Shown piece by piece: positions 1 through 11,406 of a stretch of DNA of 64,000 nucleotides. Numbering within the stretch: position 1 is the stretch's first letter; each line of letters opens with the position of its first letter. The stretch is from Bacillota bacterium. Lineage in GTDB: Bacteria > Bacillota > Clostridia > Acetivibrionales > DTU013. The stretch covers positions 248,001 to 312,000 of the forward strand of contig JAEYOP010000030.1 of assembly GCA_023411575.1 (NCBI GenBank), written 5' to 3'. Under the pieces are notes generated by a model. It saw only the letters and a list, made by a program, of their open reading frames with translations. It ran no database searches and was not told the DNA's origin. The translations under genes were made by a program, and so were the position numbers.

Positions 1-1
1 C

Positions 2-1843
2 TATAGGACGGACTCCGTCACCGCATTTGACAACGTGCAGGAGAAAACCGGAGAGCGCCCGGAAGCCGCGAGCCTGAGTGCCGACAGCAGCATGAACAAT
101 GGTACCTATCTGGTCTCTGTGACCGTGCCGGCCCATAACACGGCGAAATCCATGAGACTGTACGAAAATGACGAACTGGTGCTGGGAAAGGAGCTAATCG
201 CGGATTCCTCCGGCGTGCAGTCTTTTGCGTACTACAACGCGGAGAACAAGGCGCTGGGCCAGTATACCTACAGGGCGGAGCTCACCAATGCCAACGGGAC
301 GACGGCGACAAGCGATCTTATCGTGGAGGTGGTTGCGGGCAGCTTCCCGGCGAACATTGCCGCAGGCAAGCCGGCCACCGGCCAGGACGGTACGCTGTAC
401 GGGAATATCACCGCGATCAACGACGGGATATACAATGACTCGAACGCCTTTTCGGGGAACGGCTCCGGCCTGATGTGGGCGCAGATCGATTTCAAAAAGA
501 GCTATGACGTGAACAAGGTCATGCTGTGGCACTATTATGACGACGGCAGGACTTACAAAGACGTCGTTATCCAGCTTTCCAACGATCACGCTTTTGCGGA
601 GGGCGTCACGACGGTTTTCAACAACGACCGGGACAATTCGGCCGGACTCGGTGCCGGAACGGATCTGGAATATGCGGAGACGGCCGGCGGGAAAACCATC
701 CATTTCAACACGGTCAACGCGCGGTATATCCGCCTCTACTCCAACGGAAGCCGGGAAAATGCGTTTAACCACTATGTGGAAGTCCAGGTTTGGTCCGTCG
801 GCGGCGATGAAGGCTCTGCAAAGCTCTCCGCAGATAAAGTCTATAATAGGGGAAATTACACGGTTACCGCCGCTGTTCCCGCGAACAGTACGGCAACTGC
901 GATCAGCCTCTATGAAAACGATGTCCGGGTGATCGATGCTCAGCCGCTGACGCCAGGCGGACAAATCCAGGAAATTACCTTCCCCGTGGCCGGAAAGGCG
1001 GACGGGGTGTATACCTACAAGGCGGAATTGACGGGTCCGGAAGGGACTCTGGCGAGCGGAAGCCTGGCCGTTACGGTAAGCAGTATCCCGGAGCCTGCGG
1101 TTTTAAGCGTGGATCATGCCATCAACGATGGCAGCTATACGGTCACCGTTACCGTACCGGCCGGGAATAGCGCTACCTCTCTGGATTTGTTCGAAGGAGC
1201 CTCCAAGGTCATCGATCATCAGGCGGTGACTGAAAATTCGCCGTCGCCGCAGCAATTTACGTATGCAGCCAGCGGTAAAGCGCCCGGAAAATACACGTAT
1301 CGGGCCGATTTGAAGAACGCCTCCGGAACAATGCCGGGCCTGGAGCTTTCCGTCATTGTCATGGCGCAGGCCGGCGAGCCCGCGAACGTGGCGGCGGACA
1401 AAACAACCACGGCGGCTTCGGAAGTGCTGTCCCTCGCGGATGCGCAAAAAATAACGGACGGGGACAAGAGCTCCGATAAATTCGCAGGAGCGGGCGACGG
1501 CCTGCAATGGATCATGATCGACCTGGGACAAAGCTACGACATCGACACGGTAAAAGTGTGGCACTATTTCGACGATGGAAGGACGTACCATGACGTTATC
1601 GTGCAGGTATCCAACGATGTGAATTTCAGCGCAGGCGTGACGACCGTATTCAATAACGACAAGGACAACAGCGCCGGTCAGGGGACGGGAACGGAGGAAG
1701 AATACGCGGAAACCTCCGCCGGCAAGACCATCGGCTTCCCTTCCGCCAACGCGCGGTATATAAGGCTCTGGTCCAACGGAAGCACGGGCCCGTACGCTCC
1801 GGCCAACCACTATATCGAGGTGGAAGTCTGGACGGCTCCGTAA
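2..1843 (+). CDS. Modular secreted carbohydrate-binding protein, C-terminal part (5' end outside window)
   Basis: The frame is open from base 2, so the true start lies outside the window; the GTG at 35 has no convincing ribosome site and is probably internal. About 613 residues are visible. There are three Ig-like repeats of the chitinase-N type, each with an N-x-G-x-Y-x-V-x-x-x-V-P pattern (counting from the GTG at 35: about 18-100, 262-345 and 355-440). Two F5/8 type C (discoidin, CBM32-like) domains lie at about 100-255 and 445-602 and share the WHY(Y/F)DDGRTY motif and the ARYIRL strand near the end. Order: Ig, F5/8C, Ig, Ig, F5/8C. Such tails anchor extracellular glycoside hydrolases to glycans, so a catalytic domain probably lies upstream; that is inference. 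A terminator follows directly. Confidence 0.8.
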   Translation, partial: YRTDSVTAFDNVQEKTGERPEAASLSADSSMNNGTYLVSVTVPAHNTAKSMRLYENDELVLGKELIADSSGVQSFAYYNAENKALGQYTYRAELTNANGTTATSDLIVEVVAGSFPANIAAGKPATGQDGTLYGNITAINDGIYNDSNAFSGNGSGLMWAQIDFKKSYDVNKVMLWHYYDDGRTYKDVVIQLSNDHAFAEGVTTVFNNDRDNSAGLGAGTDLEYAETAGGKTIHFNTVNARYIRLYSNGSRENAFNHYVEVQVWSVGGDEGSAKLSADKVYNRGNYTVTAAVPANSTATAISLYENDVRVIDAQPLTPGGQIQEITFPVAGKADGVYTYKAELTGPEGTLASGSLAVTVSSIPEPAVLSVDHAINDGSYTVTVTVPAGNSATSLDLFEGASKVIDHQAVTENSPSPQQFTYAASGKAPGKYTYRADLKNASGTMPGLELSVIVMAQAGEPANVAADKTTTAASEVLSLADAQKITDGDKSSDKFAGAGDGLQWIMIDLGQSYDIDTVKVWHYFDDGRTYHDVIVQVSNDVNFSAGVTTVFNNDKDNSAGQGTGTEEEYAETSAGKTIGFPSANARYIRLWSNGSTGPYAPANHYIEVEVWTAP

Positions 1844-1889
1844 AACTTTTCAAATATAAAAGTTTATAAAATGTAGAAATTACATCAAA

Positions 1890-1935
1890 AAAGACGGTTT
1901 TGGGATCCAAAGAAATCCCGAACCGTCTTTTTCTG
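1890..1935 (+). terminator. Intrinsic terminator after the carbohydrate-binding protein gene
   Basis: A long stem joins AAGACGGTTTTGGGAT to AATCCCGAACCGTCTT with a short loop and ends in a T run. It separates the upstream gene from the rpoB region. Confidence 0.85.
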
Positions 1936-1983
1936 TGTTCCATCATCAATTTCCTGAAACGCCCTATCCCAATAAAAAAGCCG

Positions 1984-2012
1984 TTGACAAGTAGACAACG
2001 GTATGTTAAAAT
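1984..2012 (+). promoter_or_regulatory. Sigma-A type promoter ahead of rpoB
   Basis: TTGACA at 1984-1989, a 17-bp spacer, and TAAAAT at 2007-2012. It is the best promoter between the terminator at 1890-1935 and rpoB, and would give a 5' leader of about 430 nt. The start point is inferred only from the consensus. Confidence 0.7.
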
Positions 2013-2019
2013 TATAAAC

Positions 2020-2448
2020 TGCGTTATAATTGAACTTGTATAAATTTTTTGAAATATTCAGGACTTTTAAACAAGATTGATTATAGCATAAAGGAATAAA
2101 ATACACAAGAATTGTTAATAACTAATTATTGGTTTTGTGCAATTTGACGAAAGTGTTCGGAGAACTTCGGCAATATTGCGGATGGAATTGCCCCAAGAGC
2201 TTTTAATAATACTACTAAAAGCTTTTAAATATACACCGGTGTGTCGGACTGAAACTGCCGGTGGTCCGGTAAGCTTGCATGAATGCAACTTTCAAGCGGC
2301 GTGAAAAAAGAAAAGCTTCCGTTTGCCTGGCGATCAATACTAATTGCCAAAAGAAGCGGAAATTTTCAGCTAAGCGAATTTTTCATCATGATGTATGAAA
2401 ATTTCGCCGGTTCAATTGTACAAGTCATAATTTATGAGGTGATTTTTA
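2020..2448 (+). other. Long structured 5' leader of the rpoB operon
   Basis: No convincing gene is seen here. Hairpins can be drawn at 2198-2223 (AGCTTTTA/TAAAAGCT, 10-nt loop) and 2375-2406 (12-bp stem with one mismatch, 8-nt loop). There are also pairing ACCGG/CCGGT arms at 2236-2270. The second hairpin ends about 30 nt before the ribosome site GAGGTG at 2436-2441. rplJ-rplL, the usual neighbours that carry L10 autoregulation, are not upstream. Confidence 0.45.
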
Positions 2449-5400
2449 ATGGTACATCCCGTTCAAATGGGCCGGAATACAAGAATGAGTTATTCCAAGA
2501 TTGACGAAGTCCTGGATATGCCCAATCTGATCGAGGTGCAGAAAAACTCCTACAGATGGTTTCTGGAAGAGGGCCTGCGCGAAGTATTCAGGGACGTTTC
2601 GCCGATACAGGATTACACCGGCAACCTGATCCTGGAGTTTCCGGATTACAAGCTCGAAGATGACAACCCCAAGTACAGTGTGGAAGAATGCAAGGAGAGA
2701 GATACTACATATTCCGCTCCTCTTAAAGTAAAAGTGCGCCTGATCAACAAGGAAACGGGCGAAGTGAAGGAACAGGAAATCTTCATGGGCGATTTTCCGC
2801 TGATGACCGATAACGGAACCTTTGTCATCAACGGCGCGGAAAGGGTTATCGTCAGCCAGCTGGTACGGTCCCCGGGCATCTATTTCTCTACCAAGGTGGA
2901 CCGGACCGGAAAGCAGCTGTTTTCCACCACCGTGATCCCGAACCGCGGCGCATGGCTGGAATGCGAAACGGATTCCAACGACGTCATGTCCGTCCGCATC
3001 GACCGGACCAGGAAGCTCCCCATCACCGTACTGCTCCGCGCCCTGGGCTGGGGAACGGACCTTCAGATCACCGAGCTGCTGGGCGACGACGAAAGAATCC
3101 TGGCCACCATCCAGAAAGACAATGCCAAAACTGCCGACGAAGGCTTGATTGAAATATATAAAAGGCTCAGGCCGGGCGAACCGCCGACGGTCGAGAGCGC
3201 AACCACGCTGTTGAACAGCCTGTTCTTCGATCCCAAGCGGTACGACCTTGCCAAGTTCGGACGGTTCAAATTCAACAAGAAGCTGGCCATGGTCAACCGG
3301 ATCGCCGGCTTCAAAGCAGCGGAAAAGATCGTGAGTCCCCTGACCGGCGAGATCCTCGTCGGAGAGGATGAGCTCATCGACAAGAAAAAGGCGGAAGCGA
3401 TCCAGAATTCCGGCGTCAACTCGGTTTACCTGAATATCGAGGGCAAGAAGATCCGGGTGCTCGGCAACGGCACCGTTGATCTGAAAGCGCACGTCAGCTT
3501 TGACATAACCGATACCGGCATTACGGAAAGAGTCCGTTTTGACATTCTCAAAAAGCTGATGCAGGAGAACCCGTCCGAGGCGGACCTGAAGAAGGCCATC
3601 CTGGAGAACGTGGACACCCTTGTGCCCAAGTATATAACGGTGGAAGATATTATTTCCTCCATCAACTACCTGATCCACTTGAATTACGGAGTGGGCACCC
3701 ATGACGACATCGACCACCTGGGCAACAGAAGACTGCGCTGTGTCGGCGAGCTTCTCCAGAACCAGTTCCGGATCGGTCTTGCCAGGATGGAAAGGGTGGT
3801 CCGGGAAAGAATGACCATCCAGGACATCGATATCGTAACGCCCCAGGCGCTGATCAACATCCGTCCGGTTGCGGCGGCGATCAAGGAATTCTTCGGAAGC
3901 AGCCAGTTGTCCCAGTTCATGGACCAGACGAACCCACTGGCCGAGTTGACCCACAAGAGAAGGCTCAGCGCCCTCGGACCCGGCGGTCTCAGCAGAGAGC
4001 GCGCAGGCTTCGAAGTCCGTGACGTTCACCATTCCCATTACGGCCGCATGTGCCCGATTGAAACGCCTGAAGGTCCGAACATCGGTTTGATCGGCTCCTT
4101 GAGCACCTATGCCAGGATCAACGAGTACGGTTTCATCGAAGCTCCGTACAGGAGGATCGATAAGGAAAAGGGCGTCGTATCCGAAGAAATCATCTACCTG
4201 ACGGCGGATGAAGAAGATAAATATATCGTAGCCCAGGCAAACGAACCGTTGGATGAAAACGGCAAGTTCGTCGCCAAAAAGGTGCTTTGCCGTTTCAAGG
4301 ACGATATCCTGGAAGTGGAAAGCAGCCGGGTCGACTTCATGGACGTTTCGCCGAAACAGCTTGTTTCCGTAGCGACCGCCATGATCCCGTTCCTGGAGAA
4401 CGACGACGCCAACCGTGCGCTGATGGGTTCCAACATGCAGCGTCAGGCGGTTCCGCTGATCAAGCCCCAGTCGCCGGTCATCGGCACGGGCATTGAATAC
4501 AAGGCCGCCAAGGATTCCGGCACCGTTGTGCTGGCAAAGAACCCCGGTACGATCGAGAAGGTCTCCGCCAATGAGATCGTGATCCGTACCAAGAGCGGCA
4601 AGAAAGACACTTACAAGCTCTTGAAATACATCCGCTCGAACCAGGGCACCTGCATCAACCAGAGGCCCATCGTCCGAAAGGGCGAGGTGGTTGAAAAGGG
4701 CGACGTAATTGCCGACGGTCCTTCCACGGACATGGGCGAAATCGGCCTCGGAAAGAACATCCTCATCGGCTTCATGACCTGGGAGGGTTACAACTACGAG
4801 GACGCCATCCTGATCAGCGAAAAACTGGTGAAGGAGGACGTGTTCACCTCCATCCACATTGAGGAATACGAAGCCGAGTCCAGGGATACGAAGCTCGGAC
4901 CGGAAGAAATCACCCGGGACATCCCCAACGTCAGCGAGGAATCCCTCAAGGACCTGGATGACAGGGGTATTATAAGAATCGGCGCGGAAGTCCGTGCAGG
5001 CGATATCCTGGTCGGCAAGGTCACTCCCAAGGGAGAGACAGAGCTGACCGCGGAAGAAAGGCTCCTCCGGGCGATCTTCGGTGAAAAGGCGAGAGAAGTA
5101 AGGGATACCTCCTTGAGGGTTCCCCATGGCGAATCCGGTATCATCGTCGATGTCAAGGTATTCACCAGGGAGAACGGCGACGAGCTGCCGCCGGGAGTCA
5201 ACCAGCTTGTCCGGTGCTACATAGCACAGAAGAGAAAGATCTCCGTCGGAGACAAAATGGCAGGAAGACACGGCAACAAGGGTGTTATTTCAAGAGTGCT
5301 CCCGGAAGAAGACATGCCTTTCCTTCCTGACGGCACTCCGCTGCAGATCGTCCTCAACCCGCTGGGCGTTCCTTCCCGTATGAACATCGGGCAGGTGCTG

Positions 5401-6189
5401 GAAGTGCATCTCGGCTACGCGGCAAAAGCCCTGGGCTGGAAGATCGCGACCCCGGTATTCGACGGCGCAACCGAAGATGATATTGTGGAAACGCTGAAAA
5501 TGGCCGGCCTTTCGCCGGACGGAAAGACCGTCCTGTATGACGGAAGAACGGGAACTCCCTTTGAGAACCGCGTAACCGTAGGCTATATGTATATCCTGAA
5601 GCTGGCGCATCTGGTCGACGACAAGATCCACGCCCGTTCCACAGGCCCGTACTCCCTGGTTACCCAGCAGCCTCTCGGCGGTAAGGCCCAGTTCGGCGGA
5701 CAGCGGTTCGGAGAAATGGAAGTGTGGGCGCTGGAAGCATACGGCGCCGCCTATACGCTGCAGGAAATCCTGACGGTCAAGTCGGACGACGTGGTGGGAA
5801 GGGTCAAGACCTACGAATCCATCGTCAAGGGCGAGAACGTACCGGAGCCGGGCATTCCCGAATCCTTCAAGGTATTGATCAAGGAACTGCAGAGCCTTGC
5901 GCTGGATGTGAAGGTTTACTCCGAAGAGCGTGAAGAAATTGCCATCAAGGAGTCCGCAGAGGACGAACTGGAAGAGCTGAACGTCAATATCGAAGGCCGT
6001 GAGGACGAAACGCCCCTTACCGACTATGAGGAGATCGGCGACGATATCATGGATGAAGAGATGGATATGGACGATTTCGACCTCGGTGAAATCGGAAATA
6101 CCGGAGAAGGCCTGGAGGAATCGCTGGGCGAGGATTTGTTCTCCGAAGAGGAAGACTTTGCGGACAGCCTGGATGATGAAGATTTCTAG
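2449..6189 (+). CDS. rpoB: DNA-directed RNA polymerase subunit beta
   Basis: Beta subunit of the core RNA polymerase, 1246 residues. The rifampicin-binding segment is intact, with D492, H502 and S507 matching E. coli D516, H526 and S531, so it looks rifampicin sensitive. The GPGGLSRERAGFEVRDVH segment and the C-terminal GGKAQFGGQRFGEMEVWALEAYG motif (a 21-residue stretch, abbreviated here by its ends GGKAQ and EAYG) are standard. The last 60 residues are a very acidic tail rich in D, E and M, as in many Clostridia. The start is ATG 2449 with GAGGTG seven bases before it. rpoC follows after 15 bp. Unusually, the preceding gene is not rplL. Confidence 0.98.
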   Translation: MVHPVQMGRNTRMSYSKIDEVLDMPNLIEVQKNSYRWFLEEGLREVFRDVSPIQDYTGNLILEFPDYKLEDDNPKYSVEECKERDTTYSAPLKVKVRLINKETGEVKEQEIFMGDFPLMTDNGTFVINGAERVIVSQLVRSPGIYFSTKVDRTGKQLFSTTVIPNRGAWLECETDSNDVMSVRIDRTRKLPITVLLRALGWGTDLQITELLGDDERILATIQKDNAKTADEGLIEIYKRLRPGEPPTVESATTLLNSLFFDPKRYDLAKFGRFKFNKKLAMVNRIAGFKAAEKIVSPLTGEILVGEDELIDKKKAEAIQNSGVNSVYLNIEGKKIRVLGNGTVDLKAHVSFDITDTGITERVRFDILKKLMQENPSEADLKKAILENVDTLVPKYITVEDIISSINYLIHLNYGVGTHDDIDHLGNRRLRCVGELLQNQFRIGLARMERVVRERMTIQDIDIVTPQALINIRPVAAAIKEFFGSSQLSQFMDQTNPLAELTHKRRLSALGPGGLSRERAGFEVRDVHHSHYGRMCPIETPEGPNIGLIGSLSTYARINEYGFIEAPYRRIDKEKGVVSEEIIYLTADEEDKYIVAQANEPLDENGKFVAKKVLCRFKDDILEVESSRVDFMDVSPKQLVSVATAMIPFLENDDANRALMGSNMQRQAVPLIKPQSPVIGTGIEYKAAKDSGTVVLAKNPGTIEKVSANEIVIRTKSGKKDTYKLLKYIRSNQGTCINQRPIVRKGEVVEKGDVIADGPSTDMGEIGLGKNILIGFMTWEGYNYEDAILISEKLVKEDVFTSIHIEEYEAESRDTKLGPEEITRDIPNVSEESLKDLDDRGIIRIGAEVRAGDILVGKVTPKGETELTAEERLLRAIFGEKAREVRDTSLRVPHGESGIIVDVKVFTRENGDELPPGVNQLVRCYIAQKRKISVGDKMAGRHGNKGVISRVLPEEDMPFLPDGTPLQIVLNPLGVPSRMNIGQVLEVHLGYAAKALGWKIATPVFDGATEDDIVETLKMAGLSPDGKTVLYDGRTGTPFENRVTVGYMYILKLAHLVDDKIHARSTGPYSLVTQQPLGGKAQFGGQRFGEMEVWALEAYGAAYTLQEILTVKSDDVVGRVKTYESIVKGENVPEPGIPESFKVLIKELQSLALDVKVYSEEREEIAIKESAEDELEELNVNIEGREDETPLTDYEEIGDDIMDEEMDMDDFDLGEIGNTGEGLEESLGEDLFSEEEDFADSLDDEDF

Positions 6190-6204
6190 AAGGGAGACTA
6201 AGCC

Positions 6205-9702
<3,498 letters not shown>

Positions 9703-9712
9703 AGAGAATCAG

Positions 9713-9738
9713 CAGGTGGGACGCCAAAGTCCCACCTG
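9713..9738 (+). terminator. Perfect hairpin after rpoC
   Basis: CAGGTGGGAC pairs perfectly with GTCCCACCTG around a 6-nt loop. No T run follows, so it may be a processing site, a 3'-end stabiliser or a weak terminator rather than a classical intrinsic terminator. Confidence 0.5.
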
Positions 9739-9776
9739 AAGTGCTGCGAGCTGCGACACACACGGATACGTTTATC

Positions 9777-9806
9777 TTGACAAACAAATCCTTGCAGTGA
9801 TAGAAT
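9777..9806 (+). promoter_or_regulatory. Promoter for the L7Ae-like/rpsL/rpsG/fusA operon
   Basis: TTGACA at 9777-9782, an 18-bp spacer, and TAGAAT at 9801-9806. It lies just after the rpoC hairpin and about 117 bp before the next start codon, so the ribosomal genes can be expressed independently of rpoBC. Confidence 0.7.
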
Positions 9807-9842
9807 ATTGCAGTGCGAATTTCAGGGGGGGATTCAGGGAAT

Positions 9843-9881
9843 GGGGACACACCTTCAAATGCCATTCCAAGGAATGTCCCC
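9843..9881 (+). repeat. GGGGACA/TGTCCCC hairpin in the operon leader
   Basis: GGGGACA at 9843-9849 pairs with TGTCCCC at 9875-9881, and a small ATTCC/GGAAT hairpin sits inside the right half. It falls in the leader of the L7Ae-like gene. Such GGGGACA-ended palindromes resemble REP-type elements of other bacteria; that link is only by appearance. Confidence 0.4.
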
Positions 9882-9923
9882 GATGCTCATTTTGTAATTT
9901 GTAATAGGGAAAGGTGTAGATCA

Positions 9924-10175
9924 GTGCTCGAGGGATTGAAAGGCGGCAGTAAGGCAATTGGAATCAAACAGACCTTGAAGGCGGTGGAAGGCGATACGGC
10001 CAAAACCGTTTTTATCGCAAGGGATGCAGACGAGAAAATTGTTGCAGGCCTGAAGGAGCTTTGCCTCTCCAAATCGGTGGAACTGGAATATGTGGACACG
10101 ATGAAGCAGCTGGGCAAGGCCTGCGGCATCGAAGTAGGCGCATCCGCTGTTTGTTTGTTAAAGTCAAGTAATTGA
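9924..10175 (+). CDS. ybxF: Ribosomal protein L7Ae-family K-turn RNA-binding protein (YbxF-like)
   Basis: 83 residues, the size of Bacillus YbxF (82). The family binds kink-turn RNA, and the gene usually sits between rpoC and rpsL as here. Features include the G-x-x-x-A-I-G-x-K-Q-T segment at the N terminus, the TVFIARDAD strand, and a GKACGIEVGASAVCLL C-terminal segment. The frame is open upstream to 9813, but GTG 9924 has AAGGTG at 9911-9916 and gives the family length. Confirmed targets for the protein are limited, so its role here is not certain. Confidence 0.85.
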   Translation: MLEGLKGGSKAIGIKQTLKAVEGDTAKTVFIARDADEKIVAGLKELCLSKSVELEYVDTMKQLGKACGIEVGASAVCLLKSSN

Positions 10176-10184
10176 TAGCGGATT

Positions 10185-10221
10185 AAATGCGTAGTGCCCC
10201 TGTGAGGCGCCTCGCATTTTT
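10185..10221 (+). terminator. Terminator-like hairpin upstream of rpsL
   Basis: AAATGCG at 10185-10191 pairs with CGCATTT at 10213-10219 around a GC-rich interior and ends in a T run. As it lies between two genes of one operon it may act as a partial terminator or attenuator. Confidence 0.55.
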
Positions 10222-10235
10222 GACTAAATAAAAAT

Positions 10236-10263
10236 GCCCGCATTTTCCGCAGAAAATGCAGGC
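10236..10263 (+). promoter_or_regulatory. Hairpin next to the rpsL ribosome-binding site
   Basis: GCATTTT at 10240-10246 and AAAATGC at 10253-10259 form a perfect 7-bp stem with a 6-nt loop, extended by GCC/GGC. It ends about 8 nt before the AAAGGAGG site of rpsL, a position suited to translational control of a ribosomal operon. A function is inferred. Confidence 0.4.
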
Positions 10264-10284
10264 GCCAAGAAAGGAGGTGCATGG

Positions 10285-10713
10285 ATGCCTACATTTAATC
10301 AGATGGTCAGAAAAGGAAGGGAAACAGTTCAGTACAAATCCACCGCCCCGGCGCTTCAAAAGAGCTTGAACTCTTTGAAAAAAAGGACGGTTGACGCCAG
10401 CTCTCCCCAAAAGAGAGGTGTTTGTACCGTAGTTCGTACAGTAACCCCGAAGAAACCGAACTCCGCTTTGAGGAAGGTGGCAAGGGTGCGTTTGACGAAC
10501 GGAATCGAAGTAACTGCCTACATTCCCGGTATAGGCCACAATCTCCAGGAACACAGCGTTGTTCTCATCAGAGGCGGCAGGGTTAAGGATCTCCCTGGCG
10601 TAAGGTACCACATCATAAGGGGTACCCTCGATACAGCCGGTGTTGCAAAGAGAATGCAGGGTCGTTCCAAATACGGAGCGAAGAGGCCGAAGGCAGGCGC
10701 AGTCAAGAAATAA
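10285..10713 (+). CDS. rpsL: 30S ribosomal protein S12
   Basis: Small-subunit decoding-centre protein, 142 residues. It begins MPTFNQMVRKGR and carries the invariant TPKKPNSALRKVARVRL and GGRVKDLPGVRYH segments; lysines at the streptomycin-resistance positions are wild type. The frame is open upstream to 10234, but ATG 10285 follows AAGGAGGTG at 10271-10279 and matches the family start. It precedes rpsG in the classical str operon order. Confidence 0.97.
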   Translation: MPTFNQMVRKGRETVQYKSTAPALQKSLNSLKKRTVDASSPQKRGVCTVVRTVTPKKPNSALRKVARVRLTNGIEVTAYIPGIGHNLQEHSVVLIRGGRVKDLPGVRYHIIRGTLDTAGVAKRMQGRSKYGAKRPKAGAVKK

Positions 10714-10799
10714 TGCGTTTGAAGAGGCAAAAGCGAAAGTGCCAAGTATTGTGTAAATAATATGTTTATTATAGATTACATGTACGGAAGCGCTGACGA

Positions 10800-10842
10800 G
10801 GACCGCAAGGTCCCGAGTACCTCAACGGGGAGAATGTGCCCC
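10800..10842 (+). promoter_or_regulatory. Two small hairpins in the rpsL-rpsG spacer
   Basis: GGACC-GCAA-GGTCC at 10800-10813 is a GNRA-tetraloop hairpin. CGGGG/CCCCG at 10826-10843 is a second, followed by a run of A. The 161-nt spacer is long for this operon. In E. coli the equivalent spacer binds S7 for autoregulation; a similar role here is inference only. Confidence 0.4.
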
Positions 10843-10874
10843 GAAAAAAATTTGTAGACAAGGAGGGAAGTAAA

Positions 10875-11345
10875 GTGCCAAGAAAAGGACATACTCCAAA
10901 AAGAGACGTTCTGCCGGATCCGATTTACAATGATAAAGTCCTCACAAAGCTGATCAACAATATCATGCTGGACGGCAAAAGGGGCGTAGCCCAGAAAATC
11001 TGCTACGAAGCTTTTGACATCATCAAGGAAAAGACCGGCAAGGAACCGCTTGAAGTATTTGAGCAGGCCATGAACAACATCATGCCTGTACTGGAAGTCA
11101 AAGCCAGGAGGGTCGGTGGTGCAACCTATCAGGTGCCCATGGAGGTCAGACCCGAAAGAAGGCAGGCTCTTGGTCTGAGATGGTTGACGGATTACTCTCG
11201 CAAGAGAGGCGAAAAGACCATGAAGGAAAGACTGGCGGGCGAGATCATGGATGCTGTCAACGGACAGGGTAGCGCCTTCAAAAAGAAGGAAGACACCCAC
11301 AAGATGGCAGAAGCCAACAAGGCTTTCGCTCACTATCGCTGGTAA
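10875..11345 (+). CDS. rpsG: 30S ribosomal protein S7
   Basis: Primary 16S rRNA-binding protein of the small-subunit head, 156 residues, identical in length to Bacillus S7. It starts MPRKGHTPKRDVLPDPIYND and contains the GGATYQVP and RWLTDYSRKRGEKTM segments; it ends FAHYRW. The frame is open back to 10836, but GTG 10875 follows AAGGAGGGAA at 10860-10869 and matches the family start. Confidence 0.97.
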   Translation: MPRKGHTPKRDVLPDPIYNDKVLTKLINNIMLDGKRGVAQKICYEAFDIIKEKTGKEPLEVFEQAMNNIMPVLEVKARRVGGATYQVPMEVRPERRQALGLRWLTDYSRKRGEKTMKERLAGEIMDAVNGQGSAFKKKEDTHKMAEANKAFAHYRW

Positions 11346-11406
11346 TAAGGCGTAATGCAAAACGCATTATGCGAATTGAACTTATCGAGGAAGAAAGGAG
11401 GCAATT

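Noticed and set aside
1885..2106. Minus-strand frame of 73 codons after the first terminator
   Set aside because: It runs through the terminator stem and a promoter, and the sequence is AT-rich without a family match.
2283..2504. Short forward frame overlapping the rpoB start
   Set aside because: It overlaps rpoB out of frame, has no ribosome site and encodes no recognisable protein; the region is better explained as leader.
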